64,000 nucleotides of DNA from contig CP030887.1 in assembly GCA_006969905.1 (NCBI GenBank), forward strand, positions 1,054,001 to 1,118,000, read 5' to 3'. Under the pieces are notes generated by a model. That model made no database searches. It was not told the origin of the DNA and was given only the letters and a program-made list of their open reading frames with translations. This stretch comes from Balneolaceae bacterium. Its GTDB lineage: Bacteria > Bacteroidota > Rhodothermia > Balneolales > Balneolaceae. Positions 8,510 through 17,884 of the stretch are shown here, piece after piece. Each line of letters opens with the position of its first letter. Position 1 is the first letter of the stretch. The position numbers and the translations under genes were made by a program.

Positions 8510-10120
8510 ATGTCGCAAACGGCCACAGCCGAATCCAATATCCTTGAGGAAGCGAAAAAGAGACGCACATTTGCCATAATTTCGCACCCCGATGCCGGTA
8601 AAACCACGCTAACTGAGAAATTATTGCTTTATGGGGGGGCAATCCATGAGGCAGGTTCGGTAAGGGCAAGAAAAGCATCTCACCATGCAGCATCTGACTG
8701 GATGGCGATAGAAAAAGAGCGAGGGATTTCGGTTACATCTTCTGTAATGCGATTTGAAAAAGACGGAATCAAATACAACCTGCTGGATACACCCGGTCAC
8801 AAGGACTTTTCTGAAGATACGTTGAGAACCCTGGTAGCAGCAGATTCGGGCTTGATGGTAATTGATGTGGCTAAAGGCGTAGAGGAGCAAACTGAGAAAT
8901 TGTTTGAGGTTTGTAAGCTTCGTGAGGTTCCGGTTATCACATTCGTAAATAAGTGCGACCGGCCGGGGATGGATCCATTGGAGATATTGAGCAATGTGGA
9001 ATCGAAACTGGGAATTGAAGCGGTTCCGGCAAGCTGGCCATTAGGCTACGGTCAGAAATTCCAGGGGATTTATGATCTGATAGGAAATAAGATCCATTTG
9101 TATGAAAAAGCAGATCACGGAGCAAAAAAGGCCGAAACAGAGATACTGGACTTTGAAGATGGATTAGCAGCCTGTACGCTTTCTGAACAGGAAATAGAGG
9201 CTTTTCGTGAAGAAGTAATGCTGATTGAGGATATGTATCCAAGTATGGATAAAGAGGAGTATAATTCAGGCAAAGTAACGCCTGTGTTTTTTGGCTCCGC
9301 ATTAAACAATTTTGGATTGGATGTGTTCCTCACCTATTTCCATCAGTTAGCACCTTCACCACAGCAGTATGAGCATACAGAAGGTTCAGGGCGTGCTTTA
9401 AATCAACCATTTTCCGGCTTCGTATTTAAGATGCAGGCAAATATGAATCCGGGACATCGTGACTGTGCCGCATTTATCCGGGTTGCATCCGGTCGATTCA
9501 AGCGGGGGCAGGAAGTAATACTTTCCCATTCAGGTAAAAAGATAAAGCTGGCCACTCCCCATACATTGATGGGGGATGAAAGGCAATTGATGGAAGAGGC
9601 ATTTCCGGGAGATATTGTTTCTATATTTAACCCCGGTGATTTCAGGATAGGCTCTACCATTTTCGAAAAAAATAATGTACGATTTGATGTAATCCCGCTT
9701 TTTACTCCCGAGCACTTTCAGAAAGTGGCAACCAAAGATCCTTTTAAAAGAAAGCAACTGCGCGAGGGATTAAAACAGCTGTCAGAAGAAGGAGTAGTCC
9801 ATGTCTTTGAAGTACCAAATGGGGTTGGTAATGAACTTTTACTAGGTACGGTAGGGGTACTCCAGTTTGAAGTGGTCGAGCACCGAATGAAAGAAGAATA
9901 TGGCGTGGAACTGGTTAAAACCCCGGTTTCGTACTATTGCGCCCGGTGGTTACCTAATGAAAGAAAAGACGTTATTGAGAAGCTTGAGTCCAGTTATTCA
10001 ACACATGTTACTTCTGATCTGGAAGAAAACCCTATTGTCCTTTTTGATTCAATGTACGCCCTTAACCAGGCGGAAGAGAAAGTAGGAGCAGAAAACCTGT
10101 TCAAGTTTAAGCAGGGCTAG
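8510..10120 (+). CDS. prfC: Peptide chain release factor 3
   Basis: GTPase that recycles RF1 and RF2 from the ribosome after termination. The 536-residue length is standard. GTP-binding motifs are clear: P-loop HPDAGKTTL near residues 26-34, the switch region ERGISVTSSVM, DTPGHKDF, and NKCDRPG. RF3-specific features include ASHHAASDWMAIEKERGIS, the domain II stretch NMNPGHRDCAAFIRV, and the C-terminal VGVLQFEVVEHRMKEEYGVE. The ATG at 8510 gives a normal N-terminal extension before the P-loop. Stands alone, with no obvious operon partner. Confidence 0.97.
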   Translation: MSQTATAESNILEEAKKRRTFAIISHPDAGKTTLTEKLLLYGGAIHEAGSVRARKASHHAASDWMAIEKERGISVTSSVMRFEKDGIKYNLLDTPGHKDFSEDTLRTLVAADSGLMVIDVAKGVEEQTEKLFEVCKLREVPVITFVNKCDRPGMDPLEILSNVESKLGIEAVPASWPLGYGQKFQGIYDLIGNKIHLYEKADHGAKKAETEILDFEDGLAACTLSEQEIEAFREEVMLIEDMYPSMDKEEYNSGKVTPVFFGSALNNFGLDVFLTYFHQLAPSPQQYEHTEGSGRALNQPFSGFVFKMQANMNPGHRDCAAFIRVASGRFKRGQEVILSHSGKKIKLATPHTLMGDERQLMEEAFPGDIVSIFNPGDFRIGSTIFEKNNVRFDVIPLFTPEHFQKVATKDPFKRKQLREGLKQLSEEGVVHVFEVPNGVGNELLLGTVGVLQFEVVEHRMKEEYGVELVKTPVSYYCARWLPNERKDVIEKLESSYSTHVTSDLEENPIVLFDSMYALNQAEEKVGAENLFKFKQG

Positions 10121-10159
10121 TTTTTCTTCTAACCCTCCGTGGTAAGATTAGGTTACATC

Positions 10160-11272
10160 TTATTTTAAAGATGGATATAAATATTTCATTACTATTTCTA
10201 TGGGCTGCGTTTGTGATAAGTCTGAGTTATAGTTTCCTCCAGTCATCACAAAAACAGTATTCTTTTCAGGCAAAACCCAAATGATTTGCCCCCCATTACC
10301 GGTAGCGGCATATCCCTTTAAATCAGGAAAAAAGTCGGGGCCTTTTTCAACTACTAATACCATGTAACCATATCCTAAGGTAAACGGCCCTAAAGGTCCC
10401 CCTTCTACTTGCGTTGAGGAGAGCCTATTCACCCATTCTTGACTAAGAATGCGTTTTCCATTCCACATTCCTTTGTTTAGCAGCATGGTTCCAACTTTAA
10501 TCATGTCTCTAGGCTTAATTCTCAGGCCTGCATTTGCTGAAACCAACGTACTGTCTCTATTTTTTCTCCATATATATTCATCAATACCTAATGGCTCAAA
10601 TAGATGTTTTTCAGCAAACTGATCTAAAGGCATTTCTACAGCCTCCTGAATTACAGCGGCCAATACGTTAGAAACACCCCCGCTATAATTAAATACTTCT
10701 CCTGGCTCAGAGACGAGTCTTTTTCTTAAGGTATAACCGACCCAGTCTCCATCAGCATACATACTAGTTTCATCATTATTTTCATTTTCATAAGAGATGT
10801 CGGCTTCACGCCACTCTAGTCCGGCAGACATACTTGCTAAATGATGGATGGTAATTTTTTCATTTTCTTCATTTTTTAGGTGTTGATAATCAGGTAAATA
10901 GTTGAATATTCCTTCATTAATATCGTTGATAAAGCCTTTGTCTACAGCGATACCCAAAAGTATTGCTGTTATACATTTAGAAATAGAACGTATTGAGTGT
11001 AAAAGATCTCGGCTATAACCATCGAAATATTTCTCGACGATCAGTTTATTATCTTTTGAAACTAAAATGCTGTGAATATTTATGTAATCACCAGCTTCTA
11101 TATCATTAAAAAGAGCGTTGACTAATGTTGTGTCTAGATAGTTGTTGGCATTAGCTACATCAATACCATCATCTACTTTTAGTGGTGCCAAAAAATCGGC
11201 TTGTTGAGAAAAAGTGTTTACAGGAATCAGTAGAAGACTCAAAAAAAGAACTTTCTGGAATAATTTATTCAT
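10160..11272 (-). CDS. Serine hydrolase, beta-lactamase/class C family, exported
   Basis: Penicillin-binding-protein-like esterase or peptidase. The ATG at 11272 gives MNKLFQKVLFLSLLLIPVNTF, a signal peptide; the upstream ATG at 11299 would add nine residues before it and is less likely. Active-site motifs: SISK (Ser-x-x-Lys) in SIRSISKCITA, and YSGG in place of the usual Tyr-x-Asn, followed by a GNGG segment corresponding to the KTG/HxG box. Domain length is typical. Substrate unknown; this fold covers beta-lactamases, D-aminopeptidases and esterases. More AT-rich than the genes to its left. Downstream of an AraC-type regulator on the same strand, which may control it. Confidence 0.85.
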   Translation of the reverse strand: MNKLFQKVLFLSLLLIPVNTFSQQADFLAPLKVDDGIDVANANNYLDTTLVNALFNDIEAGDYINIHSILVSKDNKLIVEKYFDGYSRDLLHSIRSISKCITAILLGIAVDKGFINDINEGIFNYLPDYQHLKNEENEKITIHHLASMSAGLEWREADISYENENNDETSMYADGDWVGYTLRKRLVSEPGEVFNYSGGVSNVLAAVIQEAVEMPLDQFAEKHLFEPLGIDEYIWRKNRDSTLVSANAGLRIKPRDMIKVGTMLLNKGMWNGKRILSQEWVNRLSSTQVEGGPLGPFTLGYGYMVLVVEKGPDFFPDLKGYAATGNGGQIIWVLPEKNTVFVMTGGNYNSDLSQTQPIEIVMKYLYPSLK

Positions 11273-11368
11273 GATATTAGGGTGAGTTATTTTAATCAAA
11301 AACAGAGTAGCTTAAATAGCAAAGGCAATCGACCAAAATCATAATGCTGGACTAAATAATGAAGCCTT

Positions 11369-12484
11369 TTATAGAGCTCTCTTAAAAGCGTTTGGGGTTT
11401 TCCCGGTAACTTTTTTGAAGACAGAATTAAATGAAGATTTCGAATTAAAACCCGAGTCAAATGCTAACCCAAGAAGCGTTAAGTTGTTGTGTTCCGGATT
11501 TCTTATTTTATTAATCACTTCTTTTACTCGGTATTCGTTAACAAAATCATTGAAGTTTTTTTCAAAAACAGTATTGATTACGGAAGATAAAAGACTAGGG
11601 TTTGTTCCCAGAATTTCAGCGAGTTGCCCTAGCTTTAAAGTGGGGTTTAAGAAAGGTTTTTCATCATGCATTAATTGCGTGAGTTGTTCAGAGATTTTTA
11701 GCAACTGTTTTGCTGAATACTTTTTTTTGGGTATGGATTTAGGCGGTAAGTCAAGTTTATCATTTAGAAATATCTCTGGTTTTGTAAAACCATTGTATCC
11801 TATAAGCAGAACAATTGATGACATAAAGACCCAGAAAATGTAAGCAACAACTATTTGGGGTTCACCCCACTTTTTAACAAAATATCCAATATCTCCATAA
11901 CCACCTATAATCCATATAAGGGTTACAATGATAAGGGCGTAACAAAGAATAGTTAGCCAGCGAAGGTTTATGTTTTCAATATTTGAAAAATTATCTTCCA
12001 GCTGGTTCTTGTATTCTTTCAGGTTTCTGATGACAAGTAGCATATATATTATTACATGAATAACAACAAGCGCTTGAATTATTGAAAACACAATTAGTGC
12101 GTCCTCTACCATAAAGACATCTGTATTATTGTATACGCCCCAATATTTTCTGTAAACAAACAACAATGGCATCGCCAAAAAACCCGGTAAATAATGCCAT
12201 AGGAAAACAGCTTTAAACGTTTTACAGGTATTTGTTAATGTGTAAACGTATAGATAAAGAGAGGGGGTCAAGAGAAGTATGACAACTAAATAATTTCCAA
12301 ATCCAATTCGGAGAGCAAACTCGGAATTCAATAGCAATTTAAAGGCATAAACAGCTAAGAAAAATGCTAAAAAATAGTTCGACAAAGACCGGTGCCTTTT
12401 AGAGATAATTAATGTAATCGAAATAAGGCTTCCGATGAAGAATGCGATAAACAAAAATACCTGAATTGCATTAGGGTAATTCAT
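11369..12484 (-). CDS. Membrane-anchored AraC family transcriptional regulator
   Basis: 371 residues. The first ~230 residues hold about seven hydrophobic segments, the layout of the 7TM-like sensor domain often fused to AraC DNA-binding domains in Bacteroidota. The last ~100 residues form a double helix-turn-helix: LKLGQLAEILGTNPSLLSSVIN for the first and LTLLGLAFDSGFNSKSSFNSVFKK followed by TGKTPNAF for the second. Likely senses a small molecule at the membrane and regulates nearby transcription; the serine hydrolase gene about 100 bp downstream on the same strand is the obvious candidate target, but no operator can be assigned. Confidence 0.88.
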   Translation of the reverse strand: MNYPNAIQVFLFIAFFIGSLISITLIISKRHRSLSNYFLAFFLAVYAFKLLLNSEFALRIGFGNYLVVILLLTPSLYLYVYTLTNTCKTFKAVFLWHYLPGFLAMPLLFVYRKYWGVYNNTDVFMVEDALIVFSIIQALVVIHVIIYMLLVIRNLKEYKNQLEDNFSNIENINLRWLTILCYALIIVTLIWIIGGYGDIGYFVKKWGEPQIVVAYIFWVFMSSIVLLIGYNGFTKPEIFLNDKLDLPPKSIPKKKYSAKQLLKISEQLTQLMHDEKPFLNPTLKLGQLAEILGTNPSLLSSVINTVFEKNFNDFVNEYRVKEVINKIRNPEHNNLTLLGLAFDSGFNSKSSFNSVFKKVTGKTPNAFKRAL

Positions 12485-12804
12485 GAACTATTTCACTTTT
12501 CAATTATACAGGCAAATTAAGATAGTAGAACTTTTAGCCAAATCAGTTTTTGGTTATACTACAAATTTGTATTCATGTAAAGGCTCGCGATCAGGTTCAA
12601 AAGCCGCGTAATATTGCAAACACCCCATATTTATGGGATCGTTTAGCAAGGGCAAATTTTTAAATTATCAATGCTCAGTATAATTGACAGAGAAACATGA
12701 TTACATGGAAATAGACTTCAGCTACAGTAATGATTTTGGCCCAGATGAGTTTTCGAGCAGCTTTGAGGGTGTGACAGTAATTGGGGAGGATTTCTAACCG
12801 TCTA
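12485..12804. other. Intergenic region with one possible 30-codon ORF
   Basis: About 320 bp between the AraC gene start and the end of the metzincin-like gene. An ATG at 12705 opens a 30-codon plus-strand frame ending in TAA at 12797, with an acidic, aromatic-rich product beginning MEIDFSYSNDFGPDEF. It has no recognisable domain, and no Shine-Dalgarno site was identified. It may be a small protein or chance. The promoter of the AraC gene presumably lies here, but I cannot point to it. Confidence 0.25.
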
Positions 12805-13569
12805 TTATTTTCCACCATTAGCTTGCAAATCCTGAATGCACTGTGCATCCAACTCGGGAACGCTCCCTCCCATCAGGGTTCCAACAAAATCTGAAGTTCT
12901 TACAGCGTAATACATCAGGCAGGATTCGACATCACAGTGAGCACCATTTGCTTCGTCTATATGATCCTGAATGGCCGGGGAGCCATTGTCCACTAATCCC
13001 AATATATGCCCAAACTCATGGTTCAGGACAGCAGTTTCCACTGTCGCCCGGCTTGGTTGGCTAAGCCCACCGGAATTGTTCGCAATGGTTCCTCCAAGTA
13101 GTGCCATAGAAGTATTGAAGTAGGCGAAGCCAAGTACGTTTTCCTGCTCAAACTGACCGTCAAGTACCAGAAAATATGCAGCCAGAGTTTTTCCCTGGGT
13201 GTAAGTATTTCTGTGTTCCTTTTCTAAGTCGAATGTTTCTTGAGCGGTATAAGGAGAACCCCCAGGCGAGGTTATTTCATCATCTAATGAAATGGTGATT
13301 CCTCCCGGCTTATTAAGTCTTGATTCTAAAAATGACTTCAACCCGTCTAAAGATGTTTGCGTTGGTTTAAAGCCCTGTACATAATCCACCTCAATAACAA
13401 GAGAGTTAAAATCGTCTGCAGCCAGAAATCCATTGGCGGTAGCACCTACACTCTGGGTGTGCGAGAAATCGCCATCAGTACCAGAGCTATTATCCGTATT
13501 ACTGCTGCATGCAAGCCCGGTAATAATGATTAAAAGTATTTTTCCGAAAAAAGATCTTAAATCAATCAT
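12805..13569 (-). CDS. Metzincin-like zinc metalloprotease lipoprotein
   Basis: 254 residues with a lipoprotein signal: hydrophobic stretch then TGLAC, modified Cys at about residue 21, so probably tethered to a membrane facing the periplasm or exterior. The zinc site HEFGHILGLVD (residues 184-194) fits the metzincin HExxHxxGxxH/D pattern with Asp as third ligand, as in snapalysin-type enzymes. A Met-turn candidate, CLMYYAV, follows about 25 residues later, after a Cys-containing loop. The middle part (about residues 50-140) has no recognised domain. Likely degrades proteins outside the cytoplasm; substrate unknown. Confidence 0.75.
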   Translation of the reverse strand: MIDLRSFFGKILLIIITGLACSSNTDNSSGTDGDFSHTQSVGATANGFLAADDFNSLVIEVDYVQGFKPTQTSLDGLKSFLESRLNKPGGITISLDDEITSPGGSPYTAQETFDLEKEHRNTYTQGKTLAAYFLVLDGQFEQENVLGFAYFNTSMALLGGTIANNSGGLSQPSRATVETAVLNHEFGHILGLVDNGSPAIQDHIDEANGAHCDVESCLMYYAVRTSDFVGTLMGGSVPELDAQCIQDLQANGGK

Positions 13570-13682
13570 AGCATTGTCTACAACAAAATTTATAGCCTAA
13601 TGTTCCGTAAAAGTACTTTTTATACTCGTAAATAAAGCTTCTTTATACTTTCTTGATAAGAAGTCTCGCCTTAACAAGAATT

Positions 13683-14453
13683 CTAATTTAGTGCTGTTTT
13701 TGCATCTTCAGCTAAAGCCAGTACAGCTTTTTGGTACATTTTGCTGGGATTGTACCGGAGAATAGATCTTTCAACATTGCCGGTTACATCGCGGTAATGA
13801 GCCAGGAATTTCGCAACTGAACGTATGTTATTACCCATATCATACAAGTCATTTCCTACGAAATAACGATTTAGAGACCAGGGCACAAACTGGGCATACG
13901 ACATAGCTCCGGCATAGCTGGATTTTAAACTCAGCACATCTAATTCATTCTTTTCAGCAAAAATCAGTAACTCCTCAAGCTGAGCAAGAGCGAACTTTGA
14001 GCGATGGTCTTCCGCAATCATAGAAACATAAGCGTTAAAAGGATTATACCTGCCTGCATGGAGCCCAAAACCCGATTCTACCCCAAGAATTCCGATGATT
14101 ATTTCTTTAGGTATATTATACTTCTTTTCAGCTTCCTCCAGGATTGCGGCATATTTTTTAGCAAAAGCAGGGATATCATTCTTCTTCTTCTCGTAGTTCA
14201 TCACTCTTTGATAATCCTCAAAACTCTCGATTTTTATTTCTACAGCCCTCTTAAACTTTCCGGTTATTCCCTCAATAAGCGCAAAACGGGAATCTTCAAA
14301 GTATGGCCGGATATCAACTCCCCTTTTTTCAAAATGTTCTATAAGCCTGGTTTTGTAATCATCGGTTACAGGATCTTTCGCCCGGATATTTGTTGATATA
14401 AGAACCACAAAGAGCATTGCAATAGTTGTTCTTAAAAAGCCACTTGTACACAT
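13683..14453 (-). CDS. Lytic murein transglycosylase, MltB/SLT_2 type
   Basis: 256 residues, exported (N-terminal hydrophobic stretch followed by a signal-peptidase-like site near TNIRAKD). The catalytic Glu is in GILGVESGFG at about residue 126, and the family motifs YNIPKEII upstream and YAGAMSYAQFVPWSLNRY downstream are present. It cleaves peptidoglycan glycan strands to 1,6-anhydro ends during wall remodelling. Shorter than E. coli MltB because it lacks a C-terminal peptidoglycan-binding module. Flanked by other exported enzymes on the same strand, but the gaps are too large to claim an operon. Confidence 0.88.
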   Translation of the reverse strand: MCTSGFLRTTIAMLFVVLISTNIRAKDPVTDDYKTRLIEHFEKRGVDIRPYFEDSRFALIEGITGKFKRAVEIKIESFEDYQRVMNYEKKKNDIPAFAKKYAAILEEAEKKYNIPKEIIIGILGVESGFGLHAGRYNPFNAYVSMIAEDHRSKFALAQLEELLIFAEKNELDVLSLKSSYAGAMSYAQFVPWSLNRYFVGNDLYDMGNNIRSVAKFLAHYRDVTGNVERSILRYNPSKMYQKAVLALAEDAKTALN

Positions 14454-14528
14454 TCTTTTTTCTGTTCTGTAGAATTAGGTTGAGGGAAATGATACTAAAA
14501 CAGATTGTGAAGTAGAAAAGTATTTCGA

Positions 14529-15323
14529 TCAATTACCAACAAAAGCTACAATCCTTACTGGCGCACCACTTCCGTCTTTAATTTTCATGGGCAGGGCAAC
14601 TATATAAGCCCTGGTTTCAGGAAGCTGGTCCAGGTTGGCAACATTTTCAAAGCCGGGAATATTTTGTTCAAAAAGAATTTGATGGGTTTCATATAACGTG
14701 GATTTACCATAATCAATACTGGGAGTATCCAGGCCAACAGCTTTCACACTACGGTTATTAACCAGCCATTGAGCTGTTTTAGGGTGGATACCAGGAAAGC
14801 TCAGCTCCGCTACACCTTCAGGTCCTTTTTTTGTTGTTCCCAGATAGGATTTGGAATCGGGCCAGTATGCCCCAAACCCGGTATTAAAGAAAAGTATTGA
14901 GCCCTCTTCGATTTCACCGTGCTCCTGTTCCCAGTTTAATATATCCTCCGGGAGAATTTGATAATCCCTGTTTTGAGAAACCTTCTCTGAAACATCAATT
15001 ATGGCAGCTTTTCCTGTTAGCTGATCAATAGAAATTTGGTCAACGGTTTTCTTTCCTTCTGAGAAATGTATAGGAGCGTCCAGGTGCGTGCCCCCATGCT
15101 CTGCCGTGCTGAACGTAAAAGCTTCGTAGTAGAAACCGGCCTCAGTCTGCCCGACAAAAACGGTATCGAATTGCCATTCAGGAGAAGTTGGCCAATAAAT
15201 AGTTTCATCAGAATATTCATGGGTAAGGTCAATCCATTGCCCGTTTTCAAAAGAAGGGGCTTGTTGGCTGGTACAGGAAATATTTGCGATCAGTAAAGAC
15301 AGTAACAGGGCAACTTTTTTCAT
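14529..15323 (-). CDS. Cyclase family metal-dependent hydrolase lipoprotein
   Basis: 264 residues of the kynurenine formamidase/cyclase fold. A lipoprotein signal ends in ANISC, with the lipid-bearing Cys at residue 17, unlike the cytoplasmic formamidases. The metal-binding signature HGGTHLDAPIH spans residues 76-86. Further family segments are IDLTHEYSDETIYWP, FNTGFGAYW, FPGIHPKTAQWL and VGLDTPSIDYG. It would hydrolyse an amide or ester with a Zn or Mn ion; with no tryptophan-degradation genes nearby, kynurenine formamidase activity is not implied. Confidence 0.85.
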   Translation of the reverse strand: MKKVALLLSLLIANISCTSQQAPSFENGQWIDLTHEYSDETIYWPTSPEWQFDTVFVGQTEAGFYYEAFTFSTAEHGGTHLDAPIHFSEGKKTVDQISIDQLTGKAAIIDVSEKVSQNRDYQILPEDILNWEQEHGEIEEGSILFFNTGFGAYWPDSKSYLGTTKKGPEGVAELSFPGIHPKTAQWLVNNRSVKAVGLDTPSIDYGKSTLYETHQILFEQNIPGFENVANLDQLPETRAYIVALPMKIKDGSGAPVRIVAFVGN

Positions 15324-15585
15324 ATCAACAGAGTGGGATTAAATACAGGCCTATAAAAGATACACCGATGAATAAAGCATCAAAACGATTTTTTTGAATA
15401 GGGTTTATTCTGTAATCCGGAGATGAAGTTTATAACTACTTCATTTTATAACTCTCCCCTAAAAGTCTTACCTTTACCTGCCTTTTTAAAAACCACTATC
15501 CTGAATGTATTTGAGGGTCTTTTTGTTAAGATTAACCGTTGCTGACGGAGTGGCGAAGAACAAAAAACTATCATAAAAGAAAATC

Positions 15586-17004
15586 ATGGCAAAAGAATTT
15601 GATGTGTGTGTAATCGGGTCAGGCCCAGGCGGATATGTAGCGGCAATCCGGGCTTCACAACTTGGTTTTAAAACCGCAATTATAGAGAAAAGACATTTGG
15701 GAGGAGTGTGCCTGAATATTGGCTGTATCCCTACCAAAGCCTTGCTTCGTTCAGCCGAGGTTTTAGAATCTATTCAGCATGCGTCTGATTACGGTGTAAC
15801 GGTTAAAGATTTCTCTGCAGATTTTGGCGGTATGGTTAAGCGTAGCCGTGGCGTTGCCAACAAAATGAGTAAAGGTGTTCAATTCCTGATGAAAGCCAAC
15901 AAGATTGATGTTTTCATGGGAACCGGTGTTTTCAAGTCCAAGTCTGAAGTTGTTGTAAACGATGACAAAGGCAAAGAAATCGAAAGCATCAAAGCCAAGT
16001 ATTTTATTGTTGCAACGGGTGCCCGCCCGAGAGAGCTTCCTAGCCTGAAAATTGATGGCGAAATGATTATTGATTCTGAAAAGGCAATGACCATGGAAAA
16101 GCAGCCCAAGAAAATGGTGATTGTTGGGGCCGGTGCAATTGGTGTAGAGTTTGCTTACTTCTATCATACCATTGGAACAGAAGTAACCCTTGTTGAATTG
16201 CAGAAAACACTGGTTCCTGTAGAAGACGCTGATGTTGGAAAAGAACTTGGCAAGATCTACAAAAAGAAAGGAATGAATGTGCTTACAGAAAGCACCGTTG
16301 AGAAAGTTGCCAAAAAAGGTAAAGGCGTAGAAGTAACGGTTAAGACTAAAAAAGGTGAAGAAAAAATTGAAGCCGATGTAGTTCTTTCAGCGGTTGGTGT
16401 TACTGGTAATGTCGAAGGACTTGGCCTCGAAGAAATTGGCGTAAAAGTTGATAAAGGTGCTATTGTAGTAGATAAGTCAACATACTCAACCGGGGTTGGC
16501 GGTATTTATGCTATTGGTGATATTATTGGTGCTCCCTGGCTGGCACATAAAGCTTCTCATGAAGCGACGGTATGTGTTGAGCAGCTTGCGGGGCAAACTC
16601 CAAAGCCGATCAATTACAGCAACATCCCGGGTTGTACCTATTGTGAGCCACAGGTTGCTTCTGTTGGTTTAACAGAGGCTGCGGCTAAAGAAGCAGGGTA
16701 TGAAGTAAAAGTTGGGAAATTCCCGCTTTCAGCCAGTGGAAAAGCTACAGCGTTAGGCCATGAAGAAGGTTTTGTAAAAGTGGTGTTTGATGCAAAATAC
16801 GGTGAGTGGTTAGGCTGCCATATGATTGGATTTGGTGTTACGGAAATGGTAGCTGAAGCTGTTGTTGCCCGAGACCTTGAGACAACGGGGCATGAGATTA
16901 TCAGTGCAGTACATCCGCACCCGACTCTTTCAGAAGCGGTGATGGAAGCGGTAGCAGAAGCTTATAACGAAGGGGTACATTTAGGAACTCCTGTTAAAAA
17001 ATAG
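15586..17004 (+). CDS. lpdA: Dihydrolipoyl dehydrogenase (E3)
   Basis: Flavoenzyme that reoxidises the lipoyl groups of 2-oxoacid dehydrogenase complexes and the glycine cleavage system, reducing NAD+. 472 residues. FAD-binding VIGSGPGGYVAA at the N-terminus; redox-active disulfide in GGVCLNIGCIPTKALL; NAD-binding VIVGAGAIGVEFAY near residue 180; second FAD contact YAIGDIIG; C-terminal active-site His-Glu in HPHPTLSEAV. The genes for lipoate attachment and synthesis follow directly (lipB, lipA), a functional grouping. A strong hairpin terminator follows at 17081, so lipB probably has its own promoter or depends on read-through. Confidence 0.97.
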   Translation: MAKEFDVCVIGSGPGGYVAAIRASQLGFKTAIIEKRHLGGVCLNIGCIPTKALLRSAEVLESIQHASDYGVTVKDFSADFGGMVKRSRGVANKMSKGVQFLMKANKIDVFMGTGVFKSKSEVVVNDDKGKEIESIKAKYFIVATGARPRELPSLKIDGEMIIDSEKAMTMEKQPKKMVIVGAGAIGVEFAYFYHTIGTEVTLVELQKTLVPVEDADVGKELGKIYKKKGMNVLTESTVEKVAKKGKGVEVTVKTKKGEEKIEADVVLSAVGVTGNVEGLGLEEIGVKVDKGAIVVDKSTYSTGVGGIYAIGDIIGAPWLAHKASHEATVCVEQLAGQTPKPINYSNIPGCTYCEPQVASVGLTEAAAKEAGYEVKVGKFPLSASGKATALGHEEGFVKVVFDAKYGEWLGCHMIGFGVTEMVAEAVVARDLETTGHEIISAVHPHPTLSEAVMEAVAEAYNEGVHLGTPVKK

Positions 17005-17015
17005 TTCTGAAACAG

Positions 17016-17071
17016 GTCATCCCGAACTTGTTTCGGAATCTTCACAGATGCTGAATCAAGTTCAGCATGAC
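17016..17071. repeat. Paired GTCAT-type palindromes (REPIN-like, gene-less)
   Basis: Two hairpin-forming units in inverted order. Left unit: GTCATCCCGAAC then GTTTCGGAATCTTC; right unit: AGATGCTGAA then TTCAGCATGAC; 2 nt separate them. The whole begins GTCAT and ends ATGAC. The same design recurs elsewhere in the window with different spacers. It lies just after the lpdA stop and before its terminator. Confidence 0.85.
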
Positions 17072-17080
17072 ATTGAATCT

Positions 17081-17107
17081 AATGGCTCCTAAAAGGAGCC
17101 ATTTTTG
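17081..17107 (+). terminator. Rho-independent terminator after lpdA
   Basis: Perfect 10-bp stem AATGGCTCCT / AGGAGCCATT with an AAA loop, followed by TTT and G. It lies directly ahead of the lipB start codon at 17111, so it separates lpdA from lipB transcription unless read through. Confidence 0.85.
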
Positions 17108-17110
17108 TCT

Positions 17111-17833
17111 ATGAAAAAAACTGTTGAGCTTTACGATTTAGGAAGAGCATCGTACCAACCTGTCTGGGATTTACAGCACAAGGTTCAGCAACGGATCATC
17201 AAAGAAAAGAAGGCGGACAGGCTCGGTGAATTTGATGGGATTAGAAAGAACGACGCCTTTCTTTTCGTGGAGCACCCACATGTATATACGCTTGGAAAGA
17301 GTGGGGCTGAAGAAAACATGCTTCGTACTATGGCTGAGCTTCAAAACTGGGACGCAGAATTTGTGAAAATAGATCGCGGAGGTGATATCACCTATCACGG
17401 GCCTGGACAAATTGTAGGGTATCCCATTCTGGATTTGGATCGGCACTTCACGGATATCCATAAATACCTTAGGTACCTGGAAGAAGTACTAATTCGGGTA
17501 TGTGGTGATTTCGGTTTTGAAGCCGGGCGTATTGATGGCCTTACAGGTGTTTGGATTGAGAATGAGAAAATCGCAGCGCTGGGTATACGGTGTTCGCGCT
17601 GGGTAACCATGCATGGTTTTGCGCTCAATGTGAATACTGATCTGAAGTATTTCGAAAATATCGTTCCGTGCGGAATACAGGATAAAGCAGTTACAAGCCT
17701 TCAAAAGTTAATAGGAAAAGAAGTTGACCTGAATGAAGTAAAGCAGAGGATCGTTTTCCACTTTGAAAAGGTGTTTGACGTATCGATGCGATCAAAGGGC
17801 AGCCATAAAGAACTAGACCAGAATTTTTTGTAA
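17111..17833 (+). CDS. lipB: Octanoyl-[ACP]:protein octanoyltransferase
   Basis: Transfers octanoate from acyl carrier protein to the lipoyl domains of client enzymes, the first step of lipoate assembly. About 240 residues from the ATG at 17111 (a TTG two codons earlier, at 17105, lies in the terminator's 3' edge and is not needed). Signature segments: DRGGDITYHGPGQIVGYPIL, then KIAALGIRCSRWVTMHGFALN containing the catalytic Lys, and VPCGIQDKAVTSL with the catalytic Cys. The next gene, lipA, adds the sulfurs, so the two steps are encoded side by side. Confidence 0.97.
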   Translation: MKKTVELYDLGRASYQPVWDLQHKVQQRIIKEKKADRLGEFDGIRKNDAFLFVEHPHVYTLGKSGAEENMLRTMAELQNWDAEFVKIDRGGDITYHGPGQIVGYPILDLDRHFTDIHKYLRYLEEVLIRVCGDFGFEAGRIDGLTGVWIENEKIAALGIRCSRWVTMHGFALNVNTDLKYFENIVPCGIQDKAVTSLQKLIGKEVDLNEVKQRIVFHFEKVFDVSMRSKGSHKELDQNFL

Positions 17834-17884
17834 TTTTAAACGTTTTTTGACACCTCATGTAAATTGAGAAAGGAATAGTTTTCC

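Noticed and set aside
8937-9302. 121-codon minus-strand open frame and several others over prfC
   Set aside because: All are antisense shadows of release factor 3, with no conserved features.
14004-14396. 130-codon plus-strand open frame
   Set aside because: Antisense to the lytic transglycosylase, whose catalytic motifs are clear.
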